Positions 23,419 through 33,166 of a stretch of 64,000 bases of DNA are shown one piece after another. The position numbers were made by a program, and so were the translations under genes. The first letter of the stretch is position 1. The number at the start of each line of letters is the position of its first letter. The stretch is from Candidatus Obscuribacterales bacterium (GTDB taxonomy: Bacteria > Cyanobacteriota > Vampirovibrionia > Obscuribacterales > Obscuribacteraceae). The DNA is taken from contig JAIETZ010000001.1 in the NCBI GenBank assembly GCA_019744775.1, forward strand, positions 558,001 through 622,000, in the 5' to 3' direction. The notes under the pieces were generated by a model. It saw nothing but the letters and a program-made list of their open reading frames with translations. It did not search any database and had not been told where the DNA came from.

Positions 23419-25470
23419 CTACGCGTGAAAATACGCAAAGATGGTCGGCAAAACTTCCGCCAAAAGTCCGCCTATGGCAAAGGCACATAACCAGGAGCCT
23501 ACCCAAATAGTCAGGGCTACCTTCGGCCCTCTTTCCTTAATCATGACGCCGACTGTGGCAATACATGGCACGAATAACGTAATAACGATCATGGCGACTA
23601 CTGCTTGCACTGCTGTTAACGAGACGTCAGTTAAGCCAAAGGCAGCGAAGTCGCGGCGCACGATTCCTAATATGAACGTCGTAGCAATACGCGGGTCATT
23701 GGGTAGTTTCAACCAATTGACGACAATCGGCTGCAAGAGATTGATAAACCAATCCAATAATCCGGCGACTTGCGCAAACGTAACAACCAGTCCTGCTAAA
23801 GCAAACATCGGCACGGACTCACGGAAGAAATTCCACGACTTCTTCCATGTCTTTTTCAATACGTTGCTCATACGAGGCAGACGCATTGGTGGCAAGTCAA
23901 TTACTAGTGCACCGGATTGACCAGGCATCACCATATTCAGCAAAAGACCAGTCAAAGCTAAAATGCCGAAGACGACTGTTCCATAGACTGACCAGGCGAT
24001 AGGTCCTCCTGATTTGGCTAGTGTGCCGGAGACAACACCAAGTTGCGCTGAACAGGGAATTGCCACACCAAGAAGTGCAGTTGCAATTATTTTTTCTCTG
24101 CGCGTAGTTAAAAGTCTTGTCGTGATTGTTGCCATTGTCACGCAACCCAAACCAAGAATAAGGGGAATAATAGCGCGACCATTTAGCCCGATCTTTGTCA
24201 TCAGACGATCAACAATTACTGCTAGCCTAGGCAGATAACCAGAGTCTTCTAAGAGAGAGAGTCCCAAGTAAAAGCCCAGGACAAGCGGCATCAACAAACC
24301 AATTAGATAAGTCACTGTAAGAGTCAAAACACCATAGTCACCAACTAAAGCATTGCCGAGAAATTCTAGAATTCCAGCTTTTGGCCAGAAATTCCATTTC
24401 ACATCATCAGCAGGCGTGCTTGTCATTTCCGCATCCATTAGACCAGCTTGATCCGGCACAGAAAAAGTCCCATTGGGATAAGCATAAGTTGTGTTTCCCA
24501 CAGTTATGACTGACGGAAATACATTTGCACAAATACGGCGTACTGCAGGTTCATAAAAAACGCGCATGCCTTTCTTCTCGGTGATATCCACTATATTGCC
24601 GGCGATAAAAACACCAAGGAATTGGTAGAAAATGAAATAGCAAACAAGTATTGCAACAACATTGCCGTAAATTGGATGCAATAAAAGGCGACCAAGCTTT
24701 ATTAACAATGACTCTCGGCTTTTTGCAACTGATACCACTTGCGCAACAATGTCGTTAACGCGCTTGCGGCGTTCTTTATAAATTTCTGATCGCCACTTGC
24801 CGGCTGTTAGGTTGTGCATCGATGCGGTTGGTTCATCACCTTCAATTACTAAAAGTGCTTCTGAAGGTGAAAGGCCATGCGCAAGTAGTGGTTTGACGAG
24901 ATCCGTAATCAAGGCGCTTACATTTCCCACGCATGCATTTTTGATGTTGGATTTGATTTCTTCAATTCCCTGACCTTTCACGGCAACGCAGGTTAACACC
25001 GGTATGCCCAGCAATTGCACCAGTTTGTCTATATCGATAGTGACACCACGCGCAATTGCTTCGTCAAATTGATTGAGCACGAGAAGCATAGGCTTTTGCA
25101 TATCAATCAATTGCTGTGTCAAAAAGAGATCACGATCAAGACTCAAGGCGGAGGCTACATTTACAACGAGATCTGCCTCTAAGATCATGCGTCTTGCCGC
25201 GCGTTCTTCATCGTTGAAGCTGGAGACACCATAAACGCCCGGCGTATCTGCCAGATGATAGTCGCCCATTTTTCCAGAGGCGATGTCAATAGTTGTGCCT
25301 GGGTAGTTGGAAACATCAGCTTGGGCGCCTGTCAAAGCATTAAAAATTACAGATTTTCCAACGTTGGGGTTGCCGGCAAGAACAATCGTATCCAATTGCA
25401 AAGTAGTGCTTTTACCTGCATCGACTCCAATGCTGGCGGTCTTTTCAGGATAAACAACTACCGGCGTCAA
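23419..25470 (-). CDS. feoB: Ferrous iron transporter FeoB
   Basis: 683 residues. N-terminal G domain with GNPNVGKS (G1), NYPGTTID (G2), DTPG (G3), NQFD (G4, usually NMxD) and a helical GDI-like spacer. Then about eight to ten membrane segments, including two Gate motifs (GFYLGLSLLEDSGYLPR; LGCVTMATITTR region). It imports Fe2+ into the cytosol. No FeoA or FeoC gene is adjacent on either side, unlike the usual operon. Its stop is close to tRNA-His. Confidence 0.95.
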   Translation of the reverse strand: MTPVVVYPEKTASIGVDAGKSTTLQLDTIVLAGNPNVGKSVIFNALTGAQADVSNYPGTTIDIASGKMGDYHLADTPGVYGVSSFNDEERAARRMILEADLVVNVASALSLDRDLFLTQQLIDMQKPMLLVLNQFDEAIARGVTIDIDKLVQLLGIPVLTCVAVKGQGIEEIKSNIKNACVGNVSALITDLVKPLLAHGLSPSEALLVIEGDEPTASMHNLTAGKWRSEIYKERRKRVNDIVAQVVSVAKSRESLLIKLGRLLLHPIYGNVVAILVCYFIFYQFLGVFIAGNIVDITEKKGMRVFYEPAVRRICANVFPSVITVGNTTYAYPNGTFSVPDQAGLMDAEMTSTPADDVKWNFWPKAGILEFLGNALVGDYGVLTLTVTYLIGLLMPLVLGFYLGLSLLEDSGYLPRLAVIVDRLMTKIGLNGRAIIPLILGLGCVTMATITTRLLTTRREKIIATALLGVAIPCSAQLGVVSGTLAKSGGPIAWSVYGTVVFGILALTGLLLNMVMPGQSGALVIDLPPMRLPRMSNVLKKTWKKSWNFFRESVPMFALAGLVVTFAQVAGLLDWFINLLQPIVVNWLKLPNDPRIATTFILGIVRRDFAAFGLTDVSLTAVQAVVAMIVITLFVPCIATVGVMIKERGPKVALTIWVGSWLCAFAIGGLLAEVLPTIFAYFHA

Positions 25471-25584
25471 CTGCCAATTTCCTCGGAAAATGCCCTAGTT
25501 GAGAAATATTATCAATTAGAAAGTTTCCGTTCAATGGCTATGCACTAAACCTATACAATGAAGTTTTTAATAAGGCGACACCAA

Positions 25585-28500
25585 ATGCTCACTTTGAACA
25601 TCGGCATTCAAAAAGCGCTCGCAGTACTGTGCGTTTTGTGTTTGGCATTCATTCAGACAACATCTGTTGCACTGGCTGAGACTTCTGAAGACAACAAAAC
25701 AACCGCACCGGCATATTTAGAATTACCAAACGGACTCAAAGTCATTTTGATTGAGACACCGGCGTTTCCGGTTGTTTCATGCTTGATGTGGTATCACACA
25801 GCAGCAAGCAACGATCCATTAGGCAAAACAGGGACCGCCCACGTTTTAGAACACCTACTATTCGGCAATATCGGTAGTTTCAAGAAAGACGACCTAGCTT
25901 CAGCAATTGTGCGCAATGGTGGGCAATTCAACGGCTACACATCAGACGACTTCATTACCTTTTTCGAGACTCTGCCATCCAACAAATTAGAGTTGGCGCT
26001 GAAGATTGAGTCAGAGCGCATGCGCAACGCTAATTTCACCGAAGACGACCTACGCAATGCCATTGAAGAAGTCAACGATGAGCTTGACGACAAAACCAAA
26101 GACCCCCTAGATATTCTCTCAAGAGAAGTGCGGTCACTGGCTTTCGTGAGGCACCCATATCGCAATCCTTCGATTGGCTGGAAGTCTGACCTGGATAATT
26201 TGAAAGTTGCCGACGTAAAAGAATTCTATGACCACTATTTCTGGCCCAATAATGCCACTCTGGTAATTGCCGGTGATATTCAGAAAGAAGCAGCCCAGGG
26301 GATGGTCAAAAAGTATTTTGGCAGCATACCGATTTCAGCAAGCCCGATCCCAACAGTCTCCATTGTAGAGCCGGCTCAACGCGGCGAGCGCCAAGTAACG
26401 ATGGTGCACGCAACAAAGCAAGACGCTATTCAGATTGCTTATCACTGCCCAGGTGTTGATGAAGAAGACGCTCCGGCTTTCGTCGTACTTGAGCAATTGC
26501 TCAACGCGACCTATTCCGGACGCCTAAAGTTAAAAATCAATCCGACAACCAAGCTATTCACATCTGCAGCTTCTTACTACGAAGCTCACAAAGATCCCAG
26601 CTTGTTTACATTGACTTGCCAGGCAAATCCCGGCAGCAATTTGAAGAAACTGCTTGAAGGCTTAGATCTGATAATCAATCAGCTGAAGACACAACTTGTG
26701 TCGGAGAGCGATTTGAAGCGCGCGCGACTATTGGCAGAATTTGCATTTCATAATGAATGTGACAGCCCTTACGAGCTAGGTTTTCACACTGGCTTCTTTG
26801 ATGTTATTTCCAACAAGCGCACAGCAAAAGACTGGGCTATTCGCTTGCATTCAGTTTCATCAGGAGACCTGCAACGCGTTGCTCGTCTATATTTGGTTCC
26901 AGAAAATCGTGTAATTGGTTATTTGGAGTCGCCGGTAGCTCCGAAATCTGTGCCGAATAAAGCTGTTCAAGAAAGTCCCAAGCCAGCTACAAAGTCAGAG
27001 CCGAGAATACCCAACTCCAAGCCTCTCGATCATGTCCCGCTTATGGGCTTCAAGATTAACGATATGGCGCTGCATCCCATCAAAAGGTTGAGAGCAGCCA
27101 CATCAGACAAACCAGCGGCAGAGCAAGAGCCGGATACATCTGAAGTCAAGTCTTCGGTCGAAAAAACCGAACCGCGTAAGCCGCGCATCTACGAACGCAT
27201 TACTCCAAGAAGAACATATCTAAGACCCAAATCAGCTCCGGTAAAAGCGACAACGCCTCCACCAACAGAAAAGGCACCAGCGATGTCGACACCGGCACCA
27301 ATTACGACCGACGTATCGCCGGATGCAATACCTGTGCCACCTGCTGAACCGGCAAAACCAAAGATGCCGGCGGTTACAGAAAACTGGCTCAACCGTCTGA
27401 AGTACAAGACTTTGTCCAACGGATTGCGAATTGCAGTTTTGGAAAGTCATATCAGCCCGATTGTACAAATCCGTGGCGCCGTTCGCGCAGGCGAAATTTA
27501 TGATCCGAACAACAAAAAAGGTCTGGCCGAAGTTGTAGCTGAATCACTCAACTATGGCAGCACAAAACACAACCAACAACAGTTGAGAATTGCTCAAGAA
27601 GATCTTGGACTACAACCAAATTCAATGCTGCGCTTTGACTGCCAGACAGAAACAATCGAGTTTGAAACAGCTTGCTTGTCCAACAATTTGTCATCACAAC
27701 TGGCAATTGTTGCTGAATCCCTCATTACGCCGTCTTTCCTTGAATTGGATGTAGAGAAAGCAAAGCAAGACGTAATTAGCTTGGTTCGCCAAAATGAAGG
27801 TTCTCTGCCGTCAAGAATTGAACGCACGGCAATGCGCAATTTGATAGCCGCAAATACGGCCTATTACCCGGAAGATCCCCTGTCTCTCGTGCGCACGATA
27901 CCGACATATAGATCCGCCGATGTTAAAGCGTTCCACAAAGAGCACATAACACCTAATCAAACTGTCATTGTTTTTGCCGGTGATACCACTCTGGATGAAG
28001 CAAGTACGTTGGTTGAGCGCATGTTCCAACCATGGTCATCGGTGAAGTCCGCAGCCAAGCCTCTGGTCAAACCGGCAAGTCGTCGCGTTCTGAGGACGAC
28101 AATACCGACGACTGAAAAAGATGATGCTCGGATTTGTTTGGCAAAATTGCTGGAGTTTTCCGAGGGAAATAGTGATTATCCATATTTGCTTTTAGCCGAT
28201 TGCGCGCTCGCTAGCCATCCACTGATATCACGTTTGGTTTTGGCGTTGAGCAAAGACACGAAGTTGGGACAAATCGTCAATTCCGGAACTCTGGAATCCA
28301 AACTTGATCCGTTGTCGGATGCCACTGCCTGGTCGCTATCAGTTTCGGTACCAGCGCAAGCCGCAGCTCAGCTGGTAACGACAGTAAGAAGTGAGATAGA
28401 TACTTTCTCCAAAGGTCCATTAGGTCCAATGGAATTAAGCGAGTGCAAGCGCTATTTGTTGGGCTCTATACCGGTGCGCTCGATGAGCAGCATGTCCACA

Positions 28501-28710
28501 ATGGCTTCCACTATTTGCGAGAGCCTAATTCAAGACTGCGAACCGAACTACGTCAGTCAATTACTTGCCACCATTCGCTCGGCAAATGTAGATACAGTCG
28601 GCAAATTCATTCGCACTAACTTCAAACCAAATCAAGCGACATTGATAATGACAGGCAATAGTGACGCTATCAAAGCGGTAAGCGCAGCCACAAAAGTTGT
28701 CAATAATTAA
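25585..28710 (+). CDS. Fused M16-family metallopeptidase, two-unit, second unit degenerate
   Basis: 1041 residues from ATG 25585 (AAGG about 10 bases upstream; ATG 25558 is an alternative lacking a site). Signal peptide ALAVLCVLCLAFIQTTSVALA. First M16 unit has the inverted zinc motif HVLEH and downstream glutamates (NAIEEVNDELD). A Pro/Lys/Thr-rich linker of about 150 residues follows (roughly 450-600). A second M16 unit begins YKTLSNGLRIAVLES but has GLAEVVAESL where HxxEH should be, so only the first unit is catalytic. Such proteins usually process peptides in the periplasm as a clam-shell. It is unusually long for a linked pair because of the linker. Confidence 0.88.
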   Translation: MLTLNIGIQKALAVLCVLCLAFIQTTSVALAETSEDNKTTAPAYLELPNGLKVILIETPAFPVVSCLMWYHTAASNDPLGKTGTAHVLEHLLFGNIGSFKKDDLASAIVRNGGQFNGYTSDDFITFFETLPSNKLELALKIESERMRNANFTEDDLRNAIEEVNDELDDKTKDPLDILSREVRSLAFVRHPYRNPSIGWKSDLDNLKVADVKEFYDHYFWPNNATLVIAGDIQKEAAQGMVKKYFGSIPISASPIPTVSIVEPAQRGERQVTMVHATKQDAIQIAYHCPGVDEEDAPAFVVLEQLLNATYSGRLKLKINPTTKLFTSAASYYEAHKDPSLFTLTCQANPGSNLKKLLEGLDLIINQLKTQLVSESDLKRARLLAEFAFHNECDSPYELGFHTGFFDVISNKRTAKDWAIRLHSVSSGDLQRVARLYLVPENRVIGYLESPVAPKSVPNKAVQESPKPATKSEPRIPNSKPLDHVPLMGFKINDMALHPIKRLRAATSDKPAAEQEPDTSEVKSSVEKTEPRKPRIYERITPRRTYLRPKSAPVKATTPPPTEKAPAMSTPAPITTDVSPDAIPVPPAEPAKPKMPAVTENWLNRLKYKTLSNGLRIAVLESHISPIVQIRGAVRAGEIYDPNNKKGLAEVVAESLNYGSTKHNQQQLRIAQEDLGLQPNSMLRFDCQTETIEFETACLSNNLSSQLAIVAESLITPSFLELDVEKAKQDVISLVRQNEGSLPSRIERTAMRNLIAANTAYYPEDPLSLVRTIPTYRSADVKAFHKEHITPNQTVIVFAGDTTLDEASTLVERMFQPWSSVKSAAKPLVKPASRRVLRTTIPTTEKDDARICLAKLLEFSEGNSDYPYLLLADCALASHPLISRLVLALSKDTKLGQIVNSGTLESKLDPLSDATAWSLSVSVPAQAAAQLVTTVRSEIDTFSKGPLGPMELSECKRYLLGSIPVRSMSSMSTMASTICESLIQDCEPNYVSQLLATIRSANVDTVGKFIRTNFKPNQATLIMTGNSDAIKAVSAATKVVNN

Positions 28711-28819
28711 TCTCGTGACGATCACGCTTAATCTAGCCAATTATTCGATATGCCGCCAATGGTAATACCAATGAGGCTATACACGATATACGCTTGATCC
28801 TAAACCGCAGTTAATGAAT

Positions 28820-28848
28820 TTGACTTTGGAGTGACAATTCCTAATAAT
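28820..28848 (+). promoter_or_regulatory. Sigma70-type promoter of LysM/DinG operon
   Basis: TTGACT (28820-28825), 17-base spacer, AATAAT (28843-28848): five of six matches in each box and ideal spacing. It lies 65 bases upstream of the LysM start. Small hairpins (GGCAC-N5-GTGCC, 28878-28892) occur in the leader. Confidence 0.6.
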
Positions 28849-28913
28849 ATGTCAGGCGGGTTAGAAGCCCATTTATCGGCACTAGCTGTGCCTTTCGTAT
28901 GTCGGGAGACTTA

Positions 28914-29744
28914 ATGGTGATTAACTGCGATACAGAAAAAACAGAGCGCGAAAAACTAGATTTCGATTCTCTGCCGGAATTCATACGCGAGCCATACACC
29001 TCGGTGAAAAACTCTTACACGACTGCTCCTGCTCGTTCAGAGCGTTTCTACGAGCGCTATCGTGAAGATGATTCGCAACTGGTCAAACCAAACGAATACG
29101 CAGCCAGCTATCCACCTACATACGGTGAATCTTCTTTAGGCACCAAGTCGGCCGAATTAGAAACTCTCTGGCCTGGTCATCACCAAAATGACATGCACCA
29201 CAACGAATTTCTGCCACCGGCTAAGCGCTCCGCCAGCATGTACCTCACTGTTGGTTTCATGGCAGGTGCTGTTGTTTCGTTGATTGTTGTTTGGGCAATT
29301 TCGCTCTTCAATCATGCAGAAGCGCCAACCGTTGCACAATCAACACCATCAACTCCTGCAAGCAAAAAAATTGTTGTTGCTACAACTACCAATAGAGCAG
29401 CTACACCAGCTCCCGCTGTAGCTCCCAAGCTGCCGACTATTGCGCTTCCAACAATTTCAGTCAGCAAGCCAACCACTCCGGCTGTTGCACAAAAGCCGGC
29501 AGAAGATGTAATTCCTGAACTCATTATTCCGACACAAGCAACTTACACCGTACAAAACGGCGATACGCTTGCAGGTATTGTCTACAAAACATACAAGCGC
29601 GTCAGCCCACGTTTGCTTGACACCATTTGCAAGCACAATGGCATGCGCAGCGCCGATGTTCTGGAATTAGGTCAGACACTTAAGCTTCCGCACTATCGTC
29701 CAATTCGCATTCAAGTTGCTACCCGCGCCAACAGTAACATGTAG
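28914..29744 (+). CDS. Single-pass membrane protein with C-terminal LysM domain
   Basis: 276 residues from ATG 28914, chosen because GGGAG lies 6-10 bases upstream. A hydrophilic N-terminus of about 105 residues is followed by one membrane segment (VGFMAGAVVSLIVVWAISLF, about 112-131), a Thr/Ala/Pro-rich linker, then LysM (YTVQNGDTLAGIVYKTYKR ... LGQTLKLP). The topology suggests a cytoplasmic N-terminus and a LysM domain binding peptidoglycan in the periplasm. It is directly followed, without a gap, by a helicase gene starting at GTG. Confidence 0.82.
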   Translation: MVINCDTEKTEREKLDFDSLPEFIREPYTSVKNSYTTAPARSERFYERYREDDSQLVKPNEYAASYPPTYGESSLGTKSAELETLWPGHHQNDMHHNEFLPPAKRSASMYLTVGFMAGAVVSLIVVWAISLFNHAEAPTVAQSTPSTPASKKIVVATTTNRAATPAPAVAPKLPTIALPTISVSKPTTPAVAQKPAEDVIPELIIPTQATYTVQNGDTLAGIVYKTYKRVSPRLLDTICKHNGMRSADVLELGQTLKLPHYRPIRIQVATRANSNM

Positions 29745-31679
29745 GTGTTGGTCGATTCGGACAGGACCAGCAACGGCAGTCATCTAAGCGTAGAAGATGT
29801 CTTCTCGCTTCTAGGTGAACATTTGCCCGGTTATGAATATCGCTCCGAACAATTGAAGCTGGCACATCTTATTGACCGTGGCTTTGTCACGGGTCAAGTA
29901 GGATTGTTTGAAGCTGGAACGGGTACAGGTAAAAGTTTGGCTGCTCTTATACCAGCAGCACTTTCCGGCAAGCGTGTGGTCATATCGACAGCCACAATTG
30001 CTCTGCAAGAACAATACATCAACAAAGACATTCCGACGCTACAGGACATTTTGCCATTTCCTTTAAGAGCCGCACTAGTAAAAGGTCGCGGCAATTATTT
30101 GGGTATGCGCCGCTTTGAAGATCACTTAAAAGAAGCTGCCGTAGATGAGCGCCTAGAAGATTGGGCTAATGACACCACCACAGGCGACTTTTCAGAACTT
30201 GATTTTGTGCCGGCGAAAGACACCTGGATGGAAATCAATTCCGATTCGGATGATTGCTTGCGCAACAAGTGTCCAAAGTTCAACGATTGCTACTACTTCA
30301 GAGCAAGAGAATTTGCCGAAGATGCGCATTTGCTGGTCGTCAACCACGCACTACTATTAGCAGATGCAGCTTCCGACGGCAGTATTTTGCCCACTTATGA
30401 TTACTTGATTGTTGACGAGGCTCAACATCTACCTTCAATTGCAACGGATGCTTTTTCTTCCACGATAAGCAACCGCGGCATAAAAGTCCTCTGCAGTAAA
30501 TCCGTCAACAAGCTGCAAGCGCCCGTTCAAATAGTCAAAGACTTGGAAGTTGAGGCAGAAGGCTTCTTTATCAACCTCGAACAAATGTGCACCGGCGCCA
30601 AAACTCGTTTCCGTCAAAGCGTAGATGGCTCACAATATTTGCACCAGGCACTAACAGCTCTCAAAACCTGGCTTGAAGAAGCAACCTTTGAAAATATTCT
30701 CGATGTAGAAATGGCACGTGAAAAAGCCAAACTCAAAGCACGGGGATTAATCGCAACCATAAATGGTTATTTGCACTGCCTAGATCTACTAATCGAGCCG
30801 GATGCTGCTTATGTTGTCTGGGCGGAGCGTGATTTCAAAAAGCAAAAGCTGGAAGTCATTGCCGCACCACTAGATGTTTCAGAGATGCTCAATCAAAAGA
30901 TCTTTAAAAAATCCGGGCTGGTTTCTTCGGTATGGATGTCGGCCACACTAGCAACAGGTGGTGCTAATCCTTTTGGATTTTTTAAACGGCAAGTGGGCGC
31001 TCCATCAGAAGTAGTGGAAGCAAAAGTTTCGAGCCCATTTGACTACAAGCGTCAGTCTGTTTTGTATTTGCCAGGCAAGTTACCTGAGCCAAATCATCCT
31101 GAGTTCTTTTTGAAAGCATCCGACGAAATTGAGAAAATCTTGCACCTAAGCGATGGTCGGGCCTTTGTGTTGTTCACTAGTTATTCAGGCATGAATAATG
31201 CGTTCAGTATACTCAATGACCGTTTGCCATTTCCTTGTAAGCGACAAGGTGAAGTGCCACGAAAGAAATTGCTGGATTGGTTCCGCGAGACACCACAGGC
31301 TGTCTTATTCGGTACTGCTAGTTTTTGGGAAGGAGTTTCGATTGACGGTAACCAATTGAGTTGCGTCATTATCGATCGCATTCCCTTCCAGGCACCCGAT
31401 GATCCTGTATATGAAGCGCGCTGTGAGGCATTGCAGAAAGACGGACAAAACAGCTGGTTCGGAGACCTGGCGTTGCCTCACGCCACCATGCGCCTCAAAC
31501 AAGGTGTCGGTCGCCTTATCCGCACGGCTACAGACACAGGCATCGTGGCAATTCTGGATCCACGACTCACAACAAAGCACTACGGTCGCTCTATCTTGCA
31601 AGCGCTGCCACCAATGAGCATAGTAAAGAGCCTTAACGGCTACAACACCCTGGACGACGTGCTCGAATCTATAAATTAA
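29745..31679 (+). CDS. DinG/XPD-like ATP-dependent DNA helicase
   Basis: 644 residues starting at GTG immediately after the TAG of the LysM gene. Superfamily 2 XPD-type helicase: Walker A AGTGTGKS (57-64), four-cysteine iron-sulfur region (CLRNKC, CPKFNDCYYF, about residues 166-182), DEAQHL box, and C-terminal motifs (SMSATL-like WMSATLATGG, SFWEGVSIDG, QGVGRLIR). DinG unwinds 5'-3' and removes D-loops and R-loops. The Fe-S cluster is redox sensitive in relatives. No exonuclease domain is fused at the N-terminus. Confidence 0.88.
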   Translation: MLVDSDRTSNGSHLSVEDVFSLLGEHLPGYEYRSEQLKLAHLIDRGFVTGQVGLFEAGTGTGKSLAALIPAALSGKRVVISTATIALQEQYINKDIPTLQDILPFPLRAALVKGRGNYLGMRRFEDHLKEAAVDERLEDWANDTTTGDFSELDFVPAKDTWMEINSDSDDCLRNKCPKFNDCYYFRAREFAEDAHLLVVNHALLLADAASDGSILPTYDYLIVDEAQHLPSIATDAFSSTISNRGIKVLCSKSVNKLQAPVQIVKDLEVEAEGFFINLEQMCTGAKTRFRQSVDGSQYLHQALTALKTWLEEATFENILDVEMAREKAKLKARGLIATINGYLHCLDLLIEPDAAYVVWAERDFKKQKLEVIAAPLDVSEMLNQKIFKKSGLVSSVWMSATLATGGANPFGFFKRQVGAPSEVVEAKVSSPFDYKRQSVLYLPGKLPEPNHPEFFLKASDEIEKILHLSDGRAFVLFTSYSGMNNAFSILNDRLPFPCKRQGEVPRKKLLDWFRETPQAVLFGTASFWEGVSIDGNQLSCVIIDRIPFQAPDDPVYEARCEALQKDGQNSWFGDLALPHATMRLKQGVGRLIRTATDTGIVAILDPRLTTKHYGRSILQALPPMSIVKSLNGYNTLDDVLESIN

Positions 31680-31981
31680 GCTTGACGCGCTTCTACTGGT
31701 TCCAGGTAGTCGGGTTCTGTGTAGACCCAGAGATCGCCTGGTCTCCATGGCAATGGATGCCTGAGCAGGTACTTGTAAACCAAAAGATTGCGAATGATTC
31801 GTCTGGCAGCCGGGTTATCTTCGCCGCGCCTGTCGTTGGCCAGCTTGGTTCTAAGCTGTATGGCTTCGCGCTTAGACCAGCAGTATGCCGGTCCCGGGCT
31901 GGTTCCACGCGATCGACAAAGGATTGCCACCTTACCCGTTGGCTGAGGCCAACCCAATACGTAATAGATCTCTTCAGTCAT
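31676..31981 (-). CDS. Small hypothetical protein
   Basis: 101 residues, basic and tryptophan/tyrosine-rich (YYVLGWPQPTG, CRSRGTSPGPAYCWSKREA, LLRHPLPWRPGDLWVY). It overlaps the helicase stop codon tail-to-tail by 4 bases. No signal peptide or recognised domain. The composition and clean frame suggest a real gene, but I cannot name a family. Confidence 0.5.
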   Translation of the reverse strand: MTEEIYYVLGWPQPTGKVAILCRSRGTSPGPAYCWSKREAIQLRTKLANDRRGEDNPAARRIIRNLLVYKYLLRHPLPWRPGDLWVYTEPDYLEPVEARQA

Positions 31982-32176
31982 ATACGGTGGGTGCCTTCCT
32001 GTCTCTCTTTTGCCAATGTTTCAGTCAATTAATTCAAGCGTACCATTGACTGGTATCAATAACATTTAACCATGATAAGTCAAAAACAAGCTAAATAACT
32101 TACCGGTTAAACTAATAGCTCACCTGCAGTCATGCATGAAGCCCTAGGTATGGGCGACAACCGAGGCAAACCGGCT

Positions 32177-33166
32177 ATGGGACAGGGATTTAAGAATATA
32201 GCGATTATACATCCAGCCGCTATCGGCGATGTCATGTTCGGAACGCCTGTGGCTGGCGCGCTCAAAGAAAACTTTCCCGATGCTCGCTTGACATACTGGA
32301 CTCACGAGAGCCTGTTTAGCCTGCTTGAACTATGCCCGTCAATTGATGCGATGACACCATTCAATCGCAAGGCCGGAATATTTGCGCAGCGCGGTCAGTT
32401 GGCTCAATTCAACGCCGACTTAATTGTGGACTTAGTCGGTTCGACTCGCACAAAGTTGATAACGTTATTCAACAAAGCAACTGTCCTTACTCACAACAAG
32501 CGTCAATTCAAACAACGTACAAACTTACACATCGTTGATAGTTTGTTTTCAACACTCGCTCCATTAAAATTGAACGCTCGCAAAAATAAATATCCAACCC
32601 TTAAAACGGACAAGCTTTCCTTGCAAGCAATTTCAGAACCACTCTATTCAACCATGGCAGCAGGCAAACAGCTTGTTGCCTTGGTGCCGTCTGTAGGTAC
32701 ACTTCGTCCACATAGAGCGTGGCCCGTTGAAAATTGGATTGCATTAGTCGAGAAATTGAAAACGAAACCCAACGTCTATCCACTTTTAGTCGGCGGCAAG
32801 GAGGACATGGAAATCTGTCAAAAAATTTCTACCGCCTTCGATGGGCAAGTAATTTCATTAGCAGGAAATTTATCCCTTCCCCAAACTGCTACTGTTTTAG
32901 CTTCATGCAGTCTTGTTGTATCAGCCGACACAGGCCCTGCGCATTTAGCAGTTGCTGTCGGCACTCCTGTTATTGGAATATATGGACCCACCCTGCCTGC
33001 TCGCAATGGACCATATACAAATATCGGCCAAGCAATTGATAATTGCTCTAAATGCAAATGCCGGAATTCAAAGTTTTGCTTGCTGACTCCGGAGCCGGGA
33101 CCAGGTGCCTGCATGCAAGAAATACAATGCGATACAGTGTGGGCAAGAGTTACGGAGACTCTTTAG
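32177..33166 (+). CDS. Family 9 glycosyltransferase (heptosyltransferase-like)
   Basis: 329 residues from ATG 32177, the start that puts the GT9 N-terminus (NIAIIHPAAIGDVMFGTP) near residue 6; ATG 32132 adds 15 residues. GT9 motifs are present: VPSVGTLRPHRAWPVENW, then the nucleotide-sugar site SADTGPAHLAVAVGTPVIGIYGPT. A Cys-rich C-terminal loop (NCSKCKCRNSKFC) is less usual. Family enzymes add heptose to lipopolysaccharide core, so an outer membrane is implied. The 150 bases upstream hold no other gene. Confidence 0.9.
   Translation: MGQGFKNIAIIHPAAIGDVMFGTPVAGALKENFPDARLTYWTHESLFSLLELCPSIDAMTPFNRKAGIFAQRGQLAQFNADLIVDLVGSTRTKLITLFNKATVLTHNKRQFKQRTNLHIVDSLFSTLAPLKLNARKNKYPTLKTDKLSLQAISEPLYSTMAAGKQLVALVPSVGTLRPHRAWPVENWIALVEKLKTKPNVYPLLVGGKEDMEICQKISTAFDGQVISLAGNLSLPQTATVLASCSLVVSADTGPAHLAVAVGTPVIGIYGPTLPARNGPYTNIGQAIDNCSKCKCRNSKFCLLTPEPGPGACMQEIQCDTVWARVTETL

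Noticed and set aside
23441-23920. A 159-residue open frame opposite feoB
   Set aside because: Antisense shadow of a clearly conserved gene.
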